64,000 bases of DNA from contig CM044961.1 of assembly GCA_024516035.1 (NCBI GenBank), positions 15,799,756 through 15,863,755 of the forward strand, in the 5' to 3' direction. A program made the position numbers and the translations under genes. Position 1 is the stretch's first letter. The number at the start of each line of letters is the position of its first letter. Positions 45,199 through 57,310 of this stretch are shown piece by piece. This DNA is from Bactericera cockerelli. Its lineage: Eukaryota; Arthropoda; Insecta; Hemiptera; Triozidae. The notes beneath the pieces were generated by a model. The model saw only the letters and a program-made list of their open reading frames with translations, searched no databases and was not told the DNA's origin.

Positions 45199-45415
45199 TG
45201 TGGTTTAACGTCGCTTTCAACTACATAGTCATATCACGACGGGGGTGTTACCCTCCATTCGCAGGAAACTCACAAACCTGCTACCCACATTAAACTCACC
45301 CAGCCTGGGTTGGGCCGGAATGCCAGCATCACGAAGTCTTCACCTCGCTGGACGTTGCTTAACTTCGGTGATCCAACGAGAACCGGTGCATTCAACGTGC
45401 CATCGACGCTGGCTG
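45199..45415 (-). mobile_element. 5S-rRNA-derived SINE, best-preserved copy
   Basis: Minus strand starts AGCCAGCGTCGATGGCACGT, continues TTGAATGCACCGGTTCTCGT, GGATCACCGAAGTTAAGCAA, then CCAGCGAGGTGAAGACTTCG, core CCAGGCTGGGTGAGTTTAATG, GGAGGGTAACACCCCCGTCG and a 3' end GAAAGCGACGTTAAACCACA. Confidence 0.88.
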
Positions 45416-45426
45416 CTAAATTCATT

Positions 45427-45545
45427 TAAAATCAAACACCTCGGCCGAGGTGTGAAGAACGCCTATACAAAGAAAGAGACAGCCCGGCAGAGTGTAAGGT
45501 TACGGAAAACATAGTTCCCATGCATTTCATGTACTTTCAGCCAGC
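45427..45545 (-). mobile_element. LINE 3' UTR fragment with CACCTCGGCCGAGGTG
   Basis: Near-identical to 24724-24835 over about 110 bp, including the 16-bp palindrome at 45437-45452 and GACAGCCCGGCAGAGTGT. Confidence 0.7.
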
Positions 45546-46184
45546 GAAAAGTGCAACATGAATTTCAAAAATTGCAATTTTTATTGCGGAAATGGACTCT
45601 ACCCTGAAAAATAAATTGATTTGACTTTTTGTTTGACTTCCTAGCCCAACGGGAACCCTATTTTCGAGACCCCCCAACAATCGTGAAAGACATGAAAAGA
45701 TTCATAATTTTGTTTTTTTTTTCTGTTTTTTTTTCTTCATACGGATCCTTTGAGACCCGACTTCGTGTCTTTAACATGGCACTGAAGATTAAGTGAGGTG
45801 TCTAAAGTGATCAAGATAAAATGGAGATGAGCCCGGACCAAAAAAATATTCTAAATTATAAGCGGGCGGCCAATTTGGGCGACCTCGGGTTTTGGGAGCC
45901 CAAATCGGGAATTGAAGGATAATACTAATCTTAAGTGGTATCAAATGAAAGATCTTGATGAGCAGATACCAAATTTATTGATTTTATTCCTTCAACCGGT
46001 CCACTGGGTGGCACCTGGTGGCCTTTTAATTTTCTTTGGCGGGTAGGTACCTTCGAATCCTTAGCTTAGTGGTCAGATTTTGGCCAGTATGTATTTTTCG
46101 AGAAGACCTCGCTCTCTCTCTCTGCAAAATTTTAATGTTTAAGTTTCCAAGTATTAGTTAGTTCATTTTCTGTCCAACTCTAAA
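45546..46184. other. no gene seen
   Basis: AT-rich sequence; short frames only. Confidence 0.45.
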
Positions 46185-46435
46185 GAAGACAACTTTGTCT
46201 ATTGGTAGCGTGCCCGACCTGCCACTCAGTCAGCACGGGATCGAATACTGGCGGGGACGAAATTTTTAGCTTTATTTTTTTCAATTTGGGCTTGACGTTG
46301 TTTTGTTTTTCCGCTCTGTATATTTCATGTTGATGACTACCCTCACGAGGAAAATTGTAGTAGTTGTAGAATCGGGCTGTGACCTGTGGCGGCATTACGA
46401 GATTGATTTTGGACAATCATGGTTGGATGGAGATA
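46185..46435 (+). mobile_element. tRNA-like-headed SINE
   Basis: Head TTTGTCTATTGGTAGCGTGC and CACGGGATCGAATACTGGCG (B-box-like), followed by a body with CCCTCACGAGGAAAATTGTAG. Single copy in this window. Confidence 0.55.
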
Positions 46436-46497
46436 AAATATGATGAATTAGCTCTCCTAATGTCGATGCAAGTCGCTAAAAGTTGTGACAAAGTAGT

Positions 46498-46760
46498 GAC
46501 CTTGGCCAAGTGGGTAGCAGACTAGGCTTGCACGCACGATGACTTGGGTTCGATCCCCATGAGGCCAGTTTTTTTTTTATCTAGGTCCATTATGCCCGGG
46601 GTACACTCATACCTCGTGAGGTATTGATAAGGGACGTCACCAACGAGTTCTCTCCTTTTGGTCCGGTAGGTACCGCGAGCTCTCTCCCGCTCATGGTTTT
46701 ATCAACACCGAATTGTCTCCTGTCGCTTGCATTTTTTACCTGAGTTTATACCTACATAGT
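46498..46760 (+). mobile_element. tRNA-derived SINE, family also at 21265
   Basis: Head GACCTTGGCCAAGTGGGTAG, B box GGGTTCGATCCCC closing with GAGGCCAG (a good acceptor-stem match), T run, then GGGGTACACTCATACCTCGTG. Confidence 0.78.
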
Positions 46761-46820
46761 TTAGGCCTTGCATAAATTTTATAATAAAAACACCTAATAG
46801 GCATCATTGATATAGACTTA

Positions 46821-46908
46821 AGGCATGGCCTTCTATGTATTTCCCTAACCCTACTATAAACCCGAGGCATTGCCTTCTATGTATTATCCCTAACCCTACT
46901 ATATTCAT
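46821..46908 (+). repeat. 44-bp tandem repeat, two copies
   Basis: AGGCATGGCCTTCTATGTAT and CCCTAACCCTACTATA recur 44 bases later (46821, 46865). Confidence 0.8.
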
Positions 46909-47236
46909 AGGCATTGCATTTGTAAATCCAGGTGTTTTTTGTGTCCCTCCTAAGATAAACCTAATCATGTGGAGTATAGAATCAAAAGGTCTTGATAGGC
47001 TGATTGCAAATTTATATATTATTTACTCACTTTGGGGACTCAGGGGGCCGAATCGGGGATCCAAATATATATATTGACCTTAGAAAAATTAAATACCTAC
47101 TGATAAAATTATATCTATAAAAAAATTGGAATATAAGACAACTTGGTACATTCACATTTTCCCAGCTTATTTACTTTTGTTTTATATAAAGTTTCAGTAG
47201 TGTATGAACCTATATTTTCGTACAAAAAGAACTGAT

Positions 47237-47782
47237 ATCCCCCCAAAAACACCACTTCGTGGTTAAAAAAAGAAGAACGCCCCACTCAATAGAATGATTA
47301 TAATTAGCTAAAAATAAATGATATCAAATTGAGAACACCTTTACCCCCTCTCTTTCTATTTCTCTACACTCCTCTCTGAATTTATTCCTCTTATGTTTAT
47401 CTTTCTTTATCCTTTCTAGGGGTTATCCCAAACTTGATTTCTCTTTAAATTTACTTGTTGAACGGCAATAAAAAATGGCGGTCGCGGTGTAATTTTCTCG
47501 ATTCAAATCAAATAAGTTCAGAAAAATCATACTCCGACCGCCATTTTTTATTGCCGTTCAACAAGTAAATTTAAAGAGAAATCAAGTTTGGGATAACCCC
47601 TAGAAAGGATAAAGAAAGATAAACATAAGAGGAATAAATTCAGAGAGGAGTGTAGAGAAATAGAAAGAGAGGGGGTAAAGGTGTTCTCAATTTGATATCA
47701 TTTATTTTTAGCTAATTATAATCATTCTATTGAGTGGGGCGTTCTTCTTTTTTTAACCACGAAGTGGTGTTTTTGGGGGGAT
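47237..47782. mobile_element. hairpin element, 248-bp inverted arms
   Basis: Arms 47237-47484 and 47535-47782 are nearly perfect reverse complements around a 50-bp loop. Ends ATCCCCCCAAAAACACCACT. The 5-bp string CTGAT flanks both sides (47232-47236, 47783-47787). Related ends occur at 52957-52985 and 63781-63805. Confidence 0.92.
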
Positions 47783-47828
47783 CTGATAGTCAAGAATATA
47801 CGCTCATTCTGAAAATCAGAACCTCCAT

Positions 47829-48075
47829 CAAGCCAGTGTCGCGTTGATAGCACATTGAATACACCAGTTCTCGTTCTGTCACTAAAGATGAGCAACGTCT
47901 AGAGAGGTTGAATGAGTGAATATTCAAATTGGAATTCTCGTGATGCTGGTTATTCCGGCTACACTCAGGCTGGGGCAGGTTCTTTTGAACAGCTGGTTTT
48001 TGAGTTAATAGAATATGCAGGGTAAAACCTCCGTCGTGAAATGACCATCTAGTTGAAAGCGACATTAAATGCCCA
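47829..48075 (+). mobile_element. 5S-rRNA-derived SINE
   Basis: CACATTGAATACACCAGTTC, TCTCGTTCTGTCACTAAAGA, GAGCAACGTCTAGAGAGGTT, then core-like CTCAGGCTGGGGCAGG, CCTCCGTCGTGA and GTTGAAAGCGACATTAAA. Confidence 0.75.
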
Positions 48076-49814
48076 CCAAAAATAAAAACTTCCATCTGAA
48101 AATCTAAGTATTGAACCCTCGTTCTAATACTTCAAACAGTAGTATTCTTTCGTTATTAAACATTTATCGATTATATCGAATCACCATTGGAGATTATTTC
48201 AATGAAAGTAACAACACTTACGATTTTTCTGGACCAGTTTTCAAGATGATGAGTGTACATGCATTAGAAATCTATTTTACAGCGCTTCCTTTAATCAGTT
48301 GTATTCCTTTTCCATCAGTTTCTCTCTTACCTCTCATTTTCCATTCTAACTTCTATCAGCTCCATTCCTCATAAACTTTATCTGTTTTCTTCCAGTTCTC
48401 TTTTTCTCATTCATATAATATTTTCTCTCCATATATTTATCCTTTCCTTCTCTGTCTCAGTAATTTATTCTCTCTTTTTCATTGGATCTCGTTGTAAATA
48501 TTTCTCTGTCTTTATTTCTCTTCTGTCCTATACTTACTTGTATGCGGACACTCGGGAAATACCCTGGTGAAATATGAACAATCACAATGCGAGTTATGAA
48601 AATTGTATGCTAGCTCAAAATGTACACTCATACTATGTTAGCTAACACAACTATTCAATTTAACCTACGCTACGTACATACTCGACACTCGAAACCGCAT
48701 TGTCTGCTATGCTGTTCAAGTGTTCGATTATGATATTTCATAACAATGTGTCTTAAGCAGTTTAAAGAATACTAAACTTCCGACTGGATTTAACTTTGAG
48801 AATTTCAAATGAATCATTAATCATTACAGATTTAATTTCATGGCAGAAGCTGCTCTAAAGCAAATGACCCATCTTAGAGATGCATATTGGTCAAATTGTA
48901 TTTGGGCTGATGTTTTTGTATTTGTATGTTGCGTGGGTATTGTGCTCTGTGGTGTTGGATGTGTGCTGAGCGATATAATTTTACTATGCATAGCATTTTA
49001 ACAGGATTTTTTTTTGTCGAAGGTTTAAAAAGTCTTGTGGTGTTTACATGAAATCATTTTCTAAGACCCATTACACTACTTCCTTCTCGTCTCTATCTCT
49101 TGTCACTAGCTCCACTATGTCAATCACTTTTATTAGTCCTTCCCTTATTTAACAATAGGTATATGTATTCATTACTTGTTAGGTATTTTTTGATCTTTTT
49201 TGGCGTTATTTTCTATCTCATTTACTCAGTATTATCTTAATAATAGTACAGACACATTTTCCTTATTCATTTCCAGTCTGTTGTATCGCTCAATATCAAT
49301 TCTTTTGATCTTCTAATCCGTTCACAACATTTTCTTTGATACATGATATTAACCTTTTTTATGCTTCTTCTATTATGTTTCTCAGAAAGATACATTTCTT
49401 TATCTCTTTATGACTCATGTATTGTTCTTTTTATTTGTTTATCAACTTCTTCTGCTCAAATGTGCTTGTATTATAATTTGATTTGATATTCACGGAGGGT
49501 ACGAAGGTACTCTCTTTTCTTCTTTCTCTTTCTCTAATTCCTGTTTAACAAGCTACTTTCATTACTGCACTCATTTTCTCCTCTTTTGTTTTTCCTTTCA
49601 CATTTCCCCACGTTTTGTTCCTGTCAGTTTGTTGTGGAAGCAATTCCAGAGGAAGACTAATCCTCCATCACGCGACAACACACAAGTCTTGTCTGCATTT
49701 GCAAGGGCTTAACTTCAACACTCTTCATCGTGATTTTCTTACTTCCTATTTAAATTTATTTATACTATTTAAATTTCTATTCTTGTTTTTAATACTCCTA
49801 TTATAATTCTACCC
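48076..49814. other. no gene; pyrimidine-rich patches
   Basis: AT-rich with CT-rich stretches at 48300-48540 and 49500-49610; no recognisable element. Confidence 0.5.
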
Positions 49815-49940
49815 CAACTTCGTCAGTTTCACTTCTCGCACATCAGAGGAGAGGTATCCTACGGGATGGTTTGACTAAAATGGTTTCATGGTTACAAAAA
49901 GAGGCTGTGAAACGAAACACTCATCTTGAAAAAAAAAAAA
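49815..49940 (+). mobile_element. SINE body fragment (same family as 36348)
   Basis: TTCACTTCTCGCACATCAGA, CCTACGGGATGG, TTTCATGGTTAC and GGCTGTGAAACGAAACACTC match the 36348 SINE body; the tRNA-like head is missing. Confidence 0.75.
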
Positions 49941-50989
49941 ATCCTCACAGAGGTAGGGCAGGAGGGATATTAGAAGTGAAAGGATTCAGCGTTTCCAATT
50001 CTAAAGAAAATTTCTGTGAAATGCCTTGCCCCCAGGGCCCCGTTTCTTGACGTGATGGAAACTCAACTAATGAAATAATAATTAGTAGCTGGTAAACTGG
50101 CCAAGTCAATTGGAGCATAAAATTTGGTATTTACACCGTTGATTTGTTTATTTTTTTTTACTTGCTTACAGGATAGGTATCTAAATAAAAAAATGGTCAT
50201 CTTTATGAAGGCCACTATAGTCCATTTTAGTTTTCCGCGACCAACTTCACACTATGGCCTAAATATTTTGCTTCAAGTGGCGCGGGCGTCCTGCTTGATT
50301 TACATTTTTTACCATGTAATAAAATAATTATCTTTAGAGTTTTCATCACGTGGAAAACGGGGCCCTCAGAATCCACCGTGTTAACCGTGCATTTAAAATG
50401 GCGATGTCACTTTCAGGTATAATGCTATGTCTTCTCATGATGAAACTAATTTTTATATTGCAAAAGATTTATTTAATTCTACGTATTTTTTGTAATTGCC
50501 AACCTGCTGAAGCGAAAAAATATTTCTGCAAGATGTTAGAAAAATACAGAAATAAAAGAGGATGTAACTAAACCTTTAACTCCACACGCTTCTCAGATGT
50601 ATGTATGTTTCATAATATTATATTTTACTAATAATCTACTAGTCCACAGTACTTGTAAATTTATACCTAGATCTATCTACTACATAATTATTAGGTAGGT
50701 ATTTCAAATAGCTTACACCAGAATCAACACATGGACAAAAGACCATCAATAAATGTATCAAAGTATTTTATTTATTTCTTTTTCTTCATCTTCTTTTACT
50801 CTGTCGTATTCCGCTCAAGCAAGGTCGACGTTGTTCAACCTCATGGCTGACGTTGTTTGGTTTTGGCACAAAAAATTATTAATTTATGATTATTGTTATT
50901 TTATAACTATGAATTAAGATCCCTTATTGTATTACTAGTCTAGGTTGGTAAATCCTTTTCATACAAGAGGTTGAGTTCAAGGGGTCCAT
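49941..50989. other. no gene seen
   Basis: AT-rich sequence; short frames only. Confidence 0.45.
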
Positions 50990-51568
50990 GAAAGTAGAAC
51001 TTTTATAGACCTCTTCCAATCATGAGTCACTTAAAATTGTGCTGAACGAGCCCTAGTCAAGTCAGAATACTGATGGAGGCCTGTGGAGAATGCAAAATGT
51101 TGTGAGTCACTTGACGATGTGCTGATGGAAATCCAGGCAACTCATCATTCTGATATAAGTCTAGGATAGTTGTAGGAGGCTGTGAGTGAATTGACAATTT
51201 GCTGAGCTCAAAACAAGTCAGCATGTTCATACAAGTATTGAGATGAATGTAAGATGTTTTAGTGCCTGTGCTGACGGAGCCCTAGTCAATCAGCATCCTG
51301 ATGCAGGCCTGTATTGAATGCAAATGGTCACTTGACGCTGTGTTGATCAAACTCCTAGCAAATCAGCATACTGATGTAGATCTGTAATTAATGCATAAGA
51401 CTATCAATGAATTGACGGTGTGCTGATGGAGCCCACCAGTCAGCATGCTGATGCATGTCTGGGATGAATGTAAGACGATGAGAGTGACTTGATATACTGA
51501 CATACCCCTGGACTGGACTAGAACTCCAGTCAAGTCTAGGCTGAATGCAGGATGGTGTGAGTCACTGA
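50990..51568 (+). repeat. degenerate ~80-bp minisatellite, part 1
   Basis: About seven diverged units with recurring GAGTCACTTGACG-TGTGCTGATGGA, AGTCAGCAT-CTGATG and GCCTG-GATGAATG strings. Confidence 0.85.
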
Positions 51569-51716
51569 AATCTGTGATCTGGGAAATTTGTTGTCTGTAT
51601 AGAATGCGACTATACTTATATTATTTTATTTTATTAATTTTAAGTACTTATATATTTATTATGTTATTGTAATTCTAAACATTGTAATGAAATGATGTAC
51701 AAATAAAGCACAAATC

Positions 51717-51754
<38 letters not shown>
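51569..51754 (+). mobile_element. polyadenylated retro-insertion
   Basis: Sequence unrelated to the surrounding minisatellite, with AATAAA at 51702-51707 followed by 33 A at 51722-51754. The minisatellite resumes directly after. Likely a LINE or processed-transcript 3' end; target duplication not clear. Confidence 0.65.
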
Positions 51755-51756
<2 letters not shown>

Positions 51757-51925
51757 GGTCACTTAACACTATGCTGATTAAACTCCAGATAAGTCATCAT
51801 GCTGATATAGACCTGCGATAAATGCAGGAAGTTGTAAGTAACTTAACACTCTGCTGACGGAGCCCCAGTCAAGTCAGCATGCTGATGCAGGCCTGGGTTG
51901 AATGCAAGAGGTTGTGAGGTTAGCG
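51755..51925 (+). repeat. degenerate ~80-bp minisatellite, part 2
   Basis: Two units continuing the array at 50990, including AAGTCAGCATGCTGATGCAG. Confidence 0.85.
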
Positions 51926-52105
51926 AGAATGGAGAATAAAAACAGTCCCTACCGTAATGTAATTATGAAGAACTGCTCTCCGTACGAGTATTATGTTTAG
52001 GAAGAGCTTGGTGCATTTATACTGGGTGTCCAGTGTCCAGGGTTTCTTTTTAAAATTAGTGCTTTTTATTGGAATATTTTTTTTTGACAGTTCTTCACAA
52101 TAGAT

Positions 52106-52345
52106 CATTATTATTATTTGACATTTTATTAATGAGGACATAATTATATAGAAACAGAAAATCATAAGTTAAAATACAATAAAACTAAAAATAAATAATT
52201 AAAAAAAACCCGAAAACAGAAAAATTTGTGAAAAAAAATAATTTACACATGTCATGTCCTAACTAAAGGGCGGGGTTATTGCCTTTGGCAATCTCTTCCA
52301 CCAAACCCTTATACATCTTGTAACATTCTGAGAAGTACTGGTTTT
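52106..52345 (-). mobile_element. LINE 3' end with (TAA)n tail
   Basis: The minus strand reads a coding end (MLQDVYKGLVEEIAKGNNPA, then stop at 52256-52345), an AT-rich 3' UTR, AATAAA and TAA repeats at 52106-52117. It shares the coding end with 24860-24884. Confidence 0.55.
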
Positions 52346-52500
52346 TTGTTATTCCATCAGTCTGTCTGTATGTTGGTTTGTTATAATAATTTATTTGTCT
52401 CACACCAACACTAATGGCTGGACTTCGTTTCAGGTTTGAAAACAGTCATTTAAAAAAAACAACAAAAATCTATTTCAATAGACCTCTGCGTAAGGTACAA

Positions 52501-52932
52501 CCTTCAAAATAATTATCTTAAAAACAAGTGCCTAAAAAGGAACTGATATCAAATGAATGCCAAGTTCTCCTAAACTGAAAATCATTTGCCTATGGTAGAA
52601 AGAAGTCTCAAGCACAGAAATCAAACTGAGGATTGGACATGACATTTCCCATTATTCTGCTATTTACCAACGCTAAAAATTAACATTAAAAATCTTGGCA
52701 AGTTTCAAAAATTAAAAAAAATGCTTTGAACTTGCCAAGATTTTTAATGTTAATTTTTAGCGTTGGTAAATAGCAGAATAATGGGAAATGTCATGTCCAA
52801 TCCTCAGTTTGATTTCTGTGCTTGAGACTTCTTTCTACCATAGGCAAATGATTTTCAGTTTAGGAGAACTTGGCATTCATTTGATATCAGTTCCTTTTTA
52901 GGCACTTGTTTTTAAGATAATTATTTTGAAGG
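52501..52932. repeat. hairpin, 204-bp inverted arms
   Basis: Arms 52501-52704 and 52729-52932 are near-perfect reverse complements around a 24-bp loop. The right side continues to a CGAAGTGTATTTTTGGGGGAT terminus at 52962-52982 resembling the hairpin element at 47237; the matching left terminus is missing. Confidence 0.9.
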
Positions 52933-53092
52933 AATCTAATTTTCTTGGTGTCTTTTGCACACGAAGTGTATTTTTGGGGGATATCAGATATTTTTTGTTG
53001 GTTACATTTTTTGAAAAGTTCACGCGAGCACCAACTGTATCCTTGAAAATATAGGTGGCTTAAACTTTTTCTTTCTCATCATCTCTATTTTT

Positions 53093-53354
53093 CCCGGTAG
53101 CTCAGTAGCTCAGTCTGACCCGGTAGCTCAGTAGCTTAGTCTGACCCGGTAGCTCAGTAGCTCAGTCTGACCCGGTAGCTCAGTCTGACCCGGTAGCTCA
53201 GTAGCTTAGTCTGACCCGGTAGCTCAGTAGCTCAGTCTGACCCGGTAGCTCAGTAGCTCAGTCTGACCCGGTAGCTCAGTCTGACCCGGTAGCTCAGTAG
53301 CTCAGTCTGACCCGGTAGCTCAGTAGCTCAGTCTGACCCGGTAGCTCAGTCTGT
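53093..53354 (+). repeat. tandem array of SINE A-box units
   Basis: Eleven units in the order 26,26,26,18,26,26,26,18,26,26,18 bp. The unit is CCCGGTAGCTCAGTAGCTCA plus GTCTGA; the 18-bp form lacks one GTAGCTCA. It directly abuts the SINE head at 53355, which starts with the same string. Confidence 0.97.
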
Positions 53355-53530
53355 CCCGGTAGCTCAGTGGTAAAGGCGGCACTCTGTGAATCCAGAAATT
53401 CCAGAAGTCGCGGGTTCGAAACCCAGACGGGACATGACAAGTTATCCTCCCATTTGGTTTTTTTTACCACATAATAATACGTCTTGGGCTTACTGCTAGA
53501 ATAATGGGACTTAATAGTTATAATCTGGTA
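53355..53530 (+). mobile_element. tRNA-derived SINE, same family as 36862
   Basis: CCCGGTAGCTCAGTGGTAAA, B box GCGGGTTCGAAACCC, acceptor-like CGGGACATGACAAG, body ATAATACGTCTTGGGCTTAC. Confidence 0.87.
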
Positions 53531-55679
53531 TGATATTCAGGACAGTCAGTTCTGGGCTTAGGTATTTTTTTTTCTCAAAATATTACCAAAGTTGGTATCA
53601 AACTTGCGACCTAGTGGTTCGAAAATGCGTTACAAAACAACTAATTAAAAAGGAACACTTTCCTTATCACTCGAAAAGAAGTCAGATTCTGCCACTAGGC
53701 CGCATTGTTTGACCAATTTTAACTAAATTAACAATTAACTAAAAGTTTCGTTGTTCGTGTGGTATATAAAATCAACTTCGACACCAAATTTTAGCTATCG
53801 AGATACTTATCTTGTTCACAGACAGGCGGACGCACGGACTAATCAACGAAACAACTTTTTTGTTTTTTTCGTCTAGGGCTATGATTTGTTCAGAAATGTG
53901 AAATACAGGCTAGGACAAATTTTCGACGATAAGGAATGTATTATAGGATAAGGAAAGTAAAAAATTGCACGAATTCGGAAATCGAATACTTTTTAAAAAT
54001 TATGTACAGCTGTACAGTGTACAGTTGTACACACATGAAGCAAATTCTTTAAATATGCAATCTGAAAAAATTCTGAAAGAGGCAGGTACACTCTCTTATG
54101 AGTTATCAATATTGTTTAGAATATTACACGTTAACCCAAAATAACTCAAGTAGAATCTGGGGTCAATGAAAATAAATGGACGGGCAGCATTCGATTGCGC
54201 GACCTGCTACCTGAAATTAATATAAAAAGGTATATTCGATTCCGCTAGGCTCGACAAGAGAAAACAAGTTCTCTTTTGATTTTTTTCGCAATACGTAGAT
54301 ACTACATAGATACCAATTGGATTAATCTTTTATGGTTTTGTTTACCTTTCTTCTGTGTTTAGTTATGTAAAGTCAAGCCTTTTCTTATGAGAACGGTAAT
54401 TCTCAGAAACTGCAAAGACTTACAGAAGTAAAGAATCTTAAGTGCAGGTAGGTGCATCGCACAATACTTTCTTGTACATTTTCTTTCAACCTTAAGGTTG
54501 ATACAATATAATTACGTATCTACATATTATGTAGATTCAAACATTCAAAATCATAAATTTCTGATCGATAACCAAGTACCTAGGTAATAATATTAAGTGA
54601 TGCAGTACATATAAGTATGATGATTTTAATTGTGATTTTTATTATTAAAATACTAAATAATACCAGCATGATTTTGCGTGTATTTCCCCAAACATTGATT
54701 TTCACCGAAGTGATTCATTTGTATTTTTCCAAATAGGTTTGACTACTATTTTTTTCATTTACCTATAAATTAATAATAAAACCGAGCTACATTTTTTTTT
54801 AGAACACAGACACAACATCAAATACAAGTGAGAACTGACTGATCTACTGATCATAACCAGATTAATTATTTAGGTAGTAGGTAGCTACATGTTTACAAAA
54901 CAATCTAAATATAAACAATAGAAAAATGAAGAAGTAAAGATTATATTTATTATGTAATCCATGCACTGTGAACCAAGTCAAACATTTGCGAAACCTTTTA
55001 AATATTACCTGCACCAAACGTATCCTTCCGGCCTTTGTATAGTAGAGCTCCTTTTACTCGTAACGAGTGAGAGTGAGAGAGTGTACTGAAAATAGATATT
55101 TTTAGGTCCGCAACATTGTAAGAAATTCTGGAATCTGATTGGTTCTCATATTTTGTCGTGATGATTCTCAACTATCATAATGAAATGGATATACTATAGT
55201 TATCTATGTGTGTTATGTATGCACTCTCAGCGAGGATCTCAATTCTCTGAGGATCTGAATTTTCCGTATGGTTGCAATATTGTCAACCAAAACTCAAACT
55301 GCCGAATCTCGGCTTGCAGGTCTACATATTAGTTTGCAAAATACTAAAGCTTAAGATGATTTTAACAAGTAAATACTCGTAGTGTGGTTTTTTTTATAGC
55401 CTCGTACCTCGTACATTATTTTAATGTATTACTTATCTATACTTAATTATTTTAGTTTTTTATACGTCATTACAAATTATACCTATTACCTACATTAGAT
55501 CAAGTAGGTATTTTCAATATAATATTGTTAAAGATATTAGGTACTTCATTGAATAAATCTCACTCACATCTTTAAAATAAAACTAGACGAAGAATAATAT
55601 AATTCATCTAAAAGACCGAAGAACCTTAAAAAAATCGAAGAAAGGCAGCAAACACAACCATTACTTATACATTTCATTT
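53531..55679. other. no gene seen
   Basis: AT-rich sequence with TAGGTA motifs; short frames only. Confidence 0.45.
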
Positions 55680-56460
55680 GTGGAATCCCGGAGACTCGGA
55701 GAAGATACTCTAATCCAAATTATATTGTGCGCTACCAATGACTTAAGAAGCTTATAACTTAAAAACCGTAAATTTTTCGAAGATGGCTATTCTGACAAGG
55801 AATCATCTGCCAAAACTCAGGAATATGTCTTGAAAGTTTCAGCTCGATACAATAAAGCCTTATTAGCGATTCATGTGATTACGTGAAGAGAGGTCGGTGA
55901 ACGTCAGAAATCAACAAAAAGTGTTATAACTCATAAATGGTTATATTGAAAAAAAATTACATAGAATAAAAAAAGCTGTAAATTGGTCAAATAATTAACA
56001 TACAAAGTTTCAGCTTTCTAACATCAGCCACATTTGAGTTATGGGCGGATTGGACGGTACCGCCAAAGCGCCGCCGAGTGACCGCGGAAGTTTTTTTTTG
56101 TTGAAAACCTCGAGCTACAAGCATTATGAACTCATAACCAAATTTTCATAATATTAGCTTGAACCATATGCCCGTGGTAAGATCGAATGCGGAAAAAAAA
56201 AAATAAAAAAAATAAAGTATGAATCTTTTACTAATTTTGGGGGTGCTCGTAAAAGCGGTTAGGGGTGTCAGAAAAAGGTCAAATAAAAAGTAGTCATCTT
56301 CTATTCGACGAGGAAAACACGAATATGAAGAAAAAAAATTAAAAAGTTTTGTCCAAGAAGGTCAAAATTACAAAGGAAAATACATACGAACTATGTTTAG
56401 CGTAAGTATAGCACGCTCGTTTTGTTTTTCTTGGCGTTGCAAAACTAGCGTTTTGCTTGA
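55680..56460. repeat. dispersed repeat copy 2, uninterrupted
   Basis: Collinear with 17640-17936 plus 19055-19562. It lacks the Helitron-like insertion at about 55945 and continues past the point (56460) where copy 1 joins the LINE fragment. Confidence 0.9.
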
Positions 56461-57199
56461 TATCGCCGAATCAAACGATATAAATAAAAAAACAGTGATC
56501 TGTGTGGTGTCAATCGATTCAGTCAGTGAGTGGATTTCGTTTTCTTACATAAAGAATTTGTGACAGTTATTTGGTTATCTTCTCATTATTTTCATCAATA
56601 TTGGTCTCGAACCACCAACATCCCAAACGGATAATTAATTAAAAAAACAGTGCCAATCATGGATATAATACTTTCGCGTGATTGGTTTACATTGTATACA
56701 TGTGGCAATTTTGAAATGATATACTAAATCACTTGTATTTCCAAAACCGATTAATTGATTTTCTTCAAATTTGTTTTGTATGGTATAGTACTATTTTTTC
56801 TACTTTTTAAATGCTACACAAAAATCTGTACGGGTAGATAGTGGATGTTATTTTTTGACTTTTTTGTCCAAAATTTTGAATTTTCTTAAATATCAGAGGT
56901 AAATCAAAATTTATTTAAAAAATAAATATATAATATGAACTATGTAAAACGCTAATACGCAATTACGCATTTACATACAAAATTTCATCAAAATCTGGTG
57001 TACCATTCACGAGATATATGTATAAACTTAAACAGTAAAAAATTAGTTAGTCAAGTTAGTTGATGAATTTAAATTGACCATCTACAGAATGTCTCCTATA
57101 TGTTTACAAAATCCGTTCAATAGTTTCTAAGATTTACCTGTAATAAGGAATGTTTTGAACCGACAGACATAAAACCAAAGTTGCTCAGAAAGTTATTTA
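56461..57199. other. no gene seen
   Basis: AT-rich; may include further sequence of the dispersed repeat, since copy 1 is cut off at the matching point. Confidence 0.4.
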
Positions 57200-57310
57200 T
57201 TAAATATGAAGAAAATTGCAATCGGAGCAAAAAAAATTTTTTTAAACAAAAAAGAACACAATAAATACTTCCGATTTCTAATATTAGAGATTTCTCGGAA
57301 GTTATAAATT
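57200..57310. repeat. dispersed repeat, also at 29377
   Basis: Same ordered strings as 29377-29480, about 80 percent alike by eye. Confidence 0.7.

Noticed and set aside
45199..45415. 5S rRNA gene
   Set aside because: Only about 100 bp of 5S-like sequence with many changes, followed by a SINE core and found in six dispersed copies.
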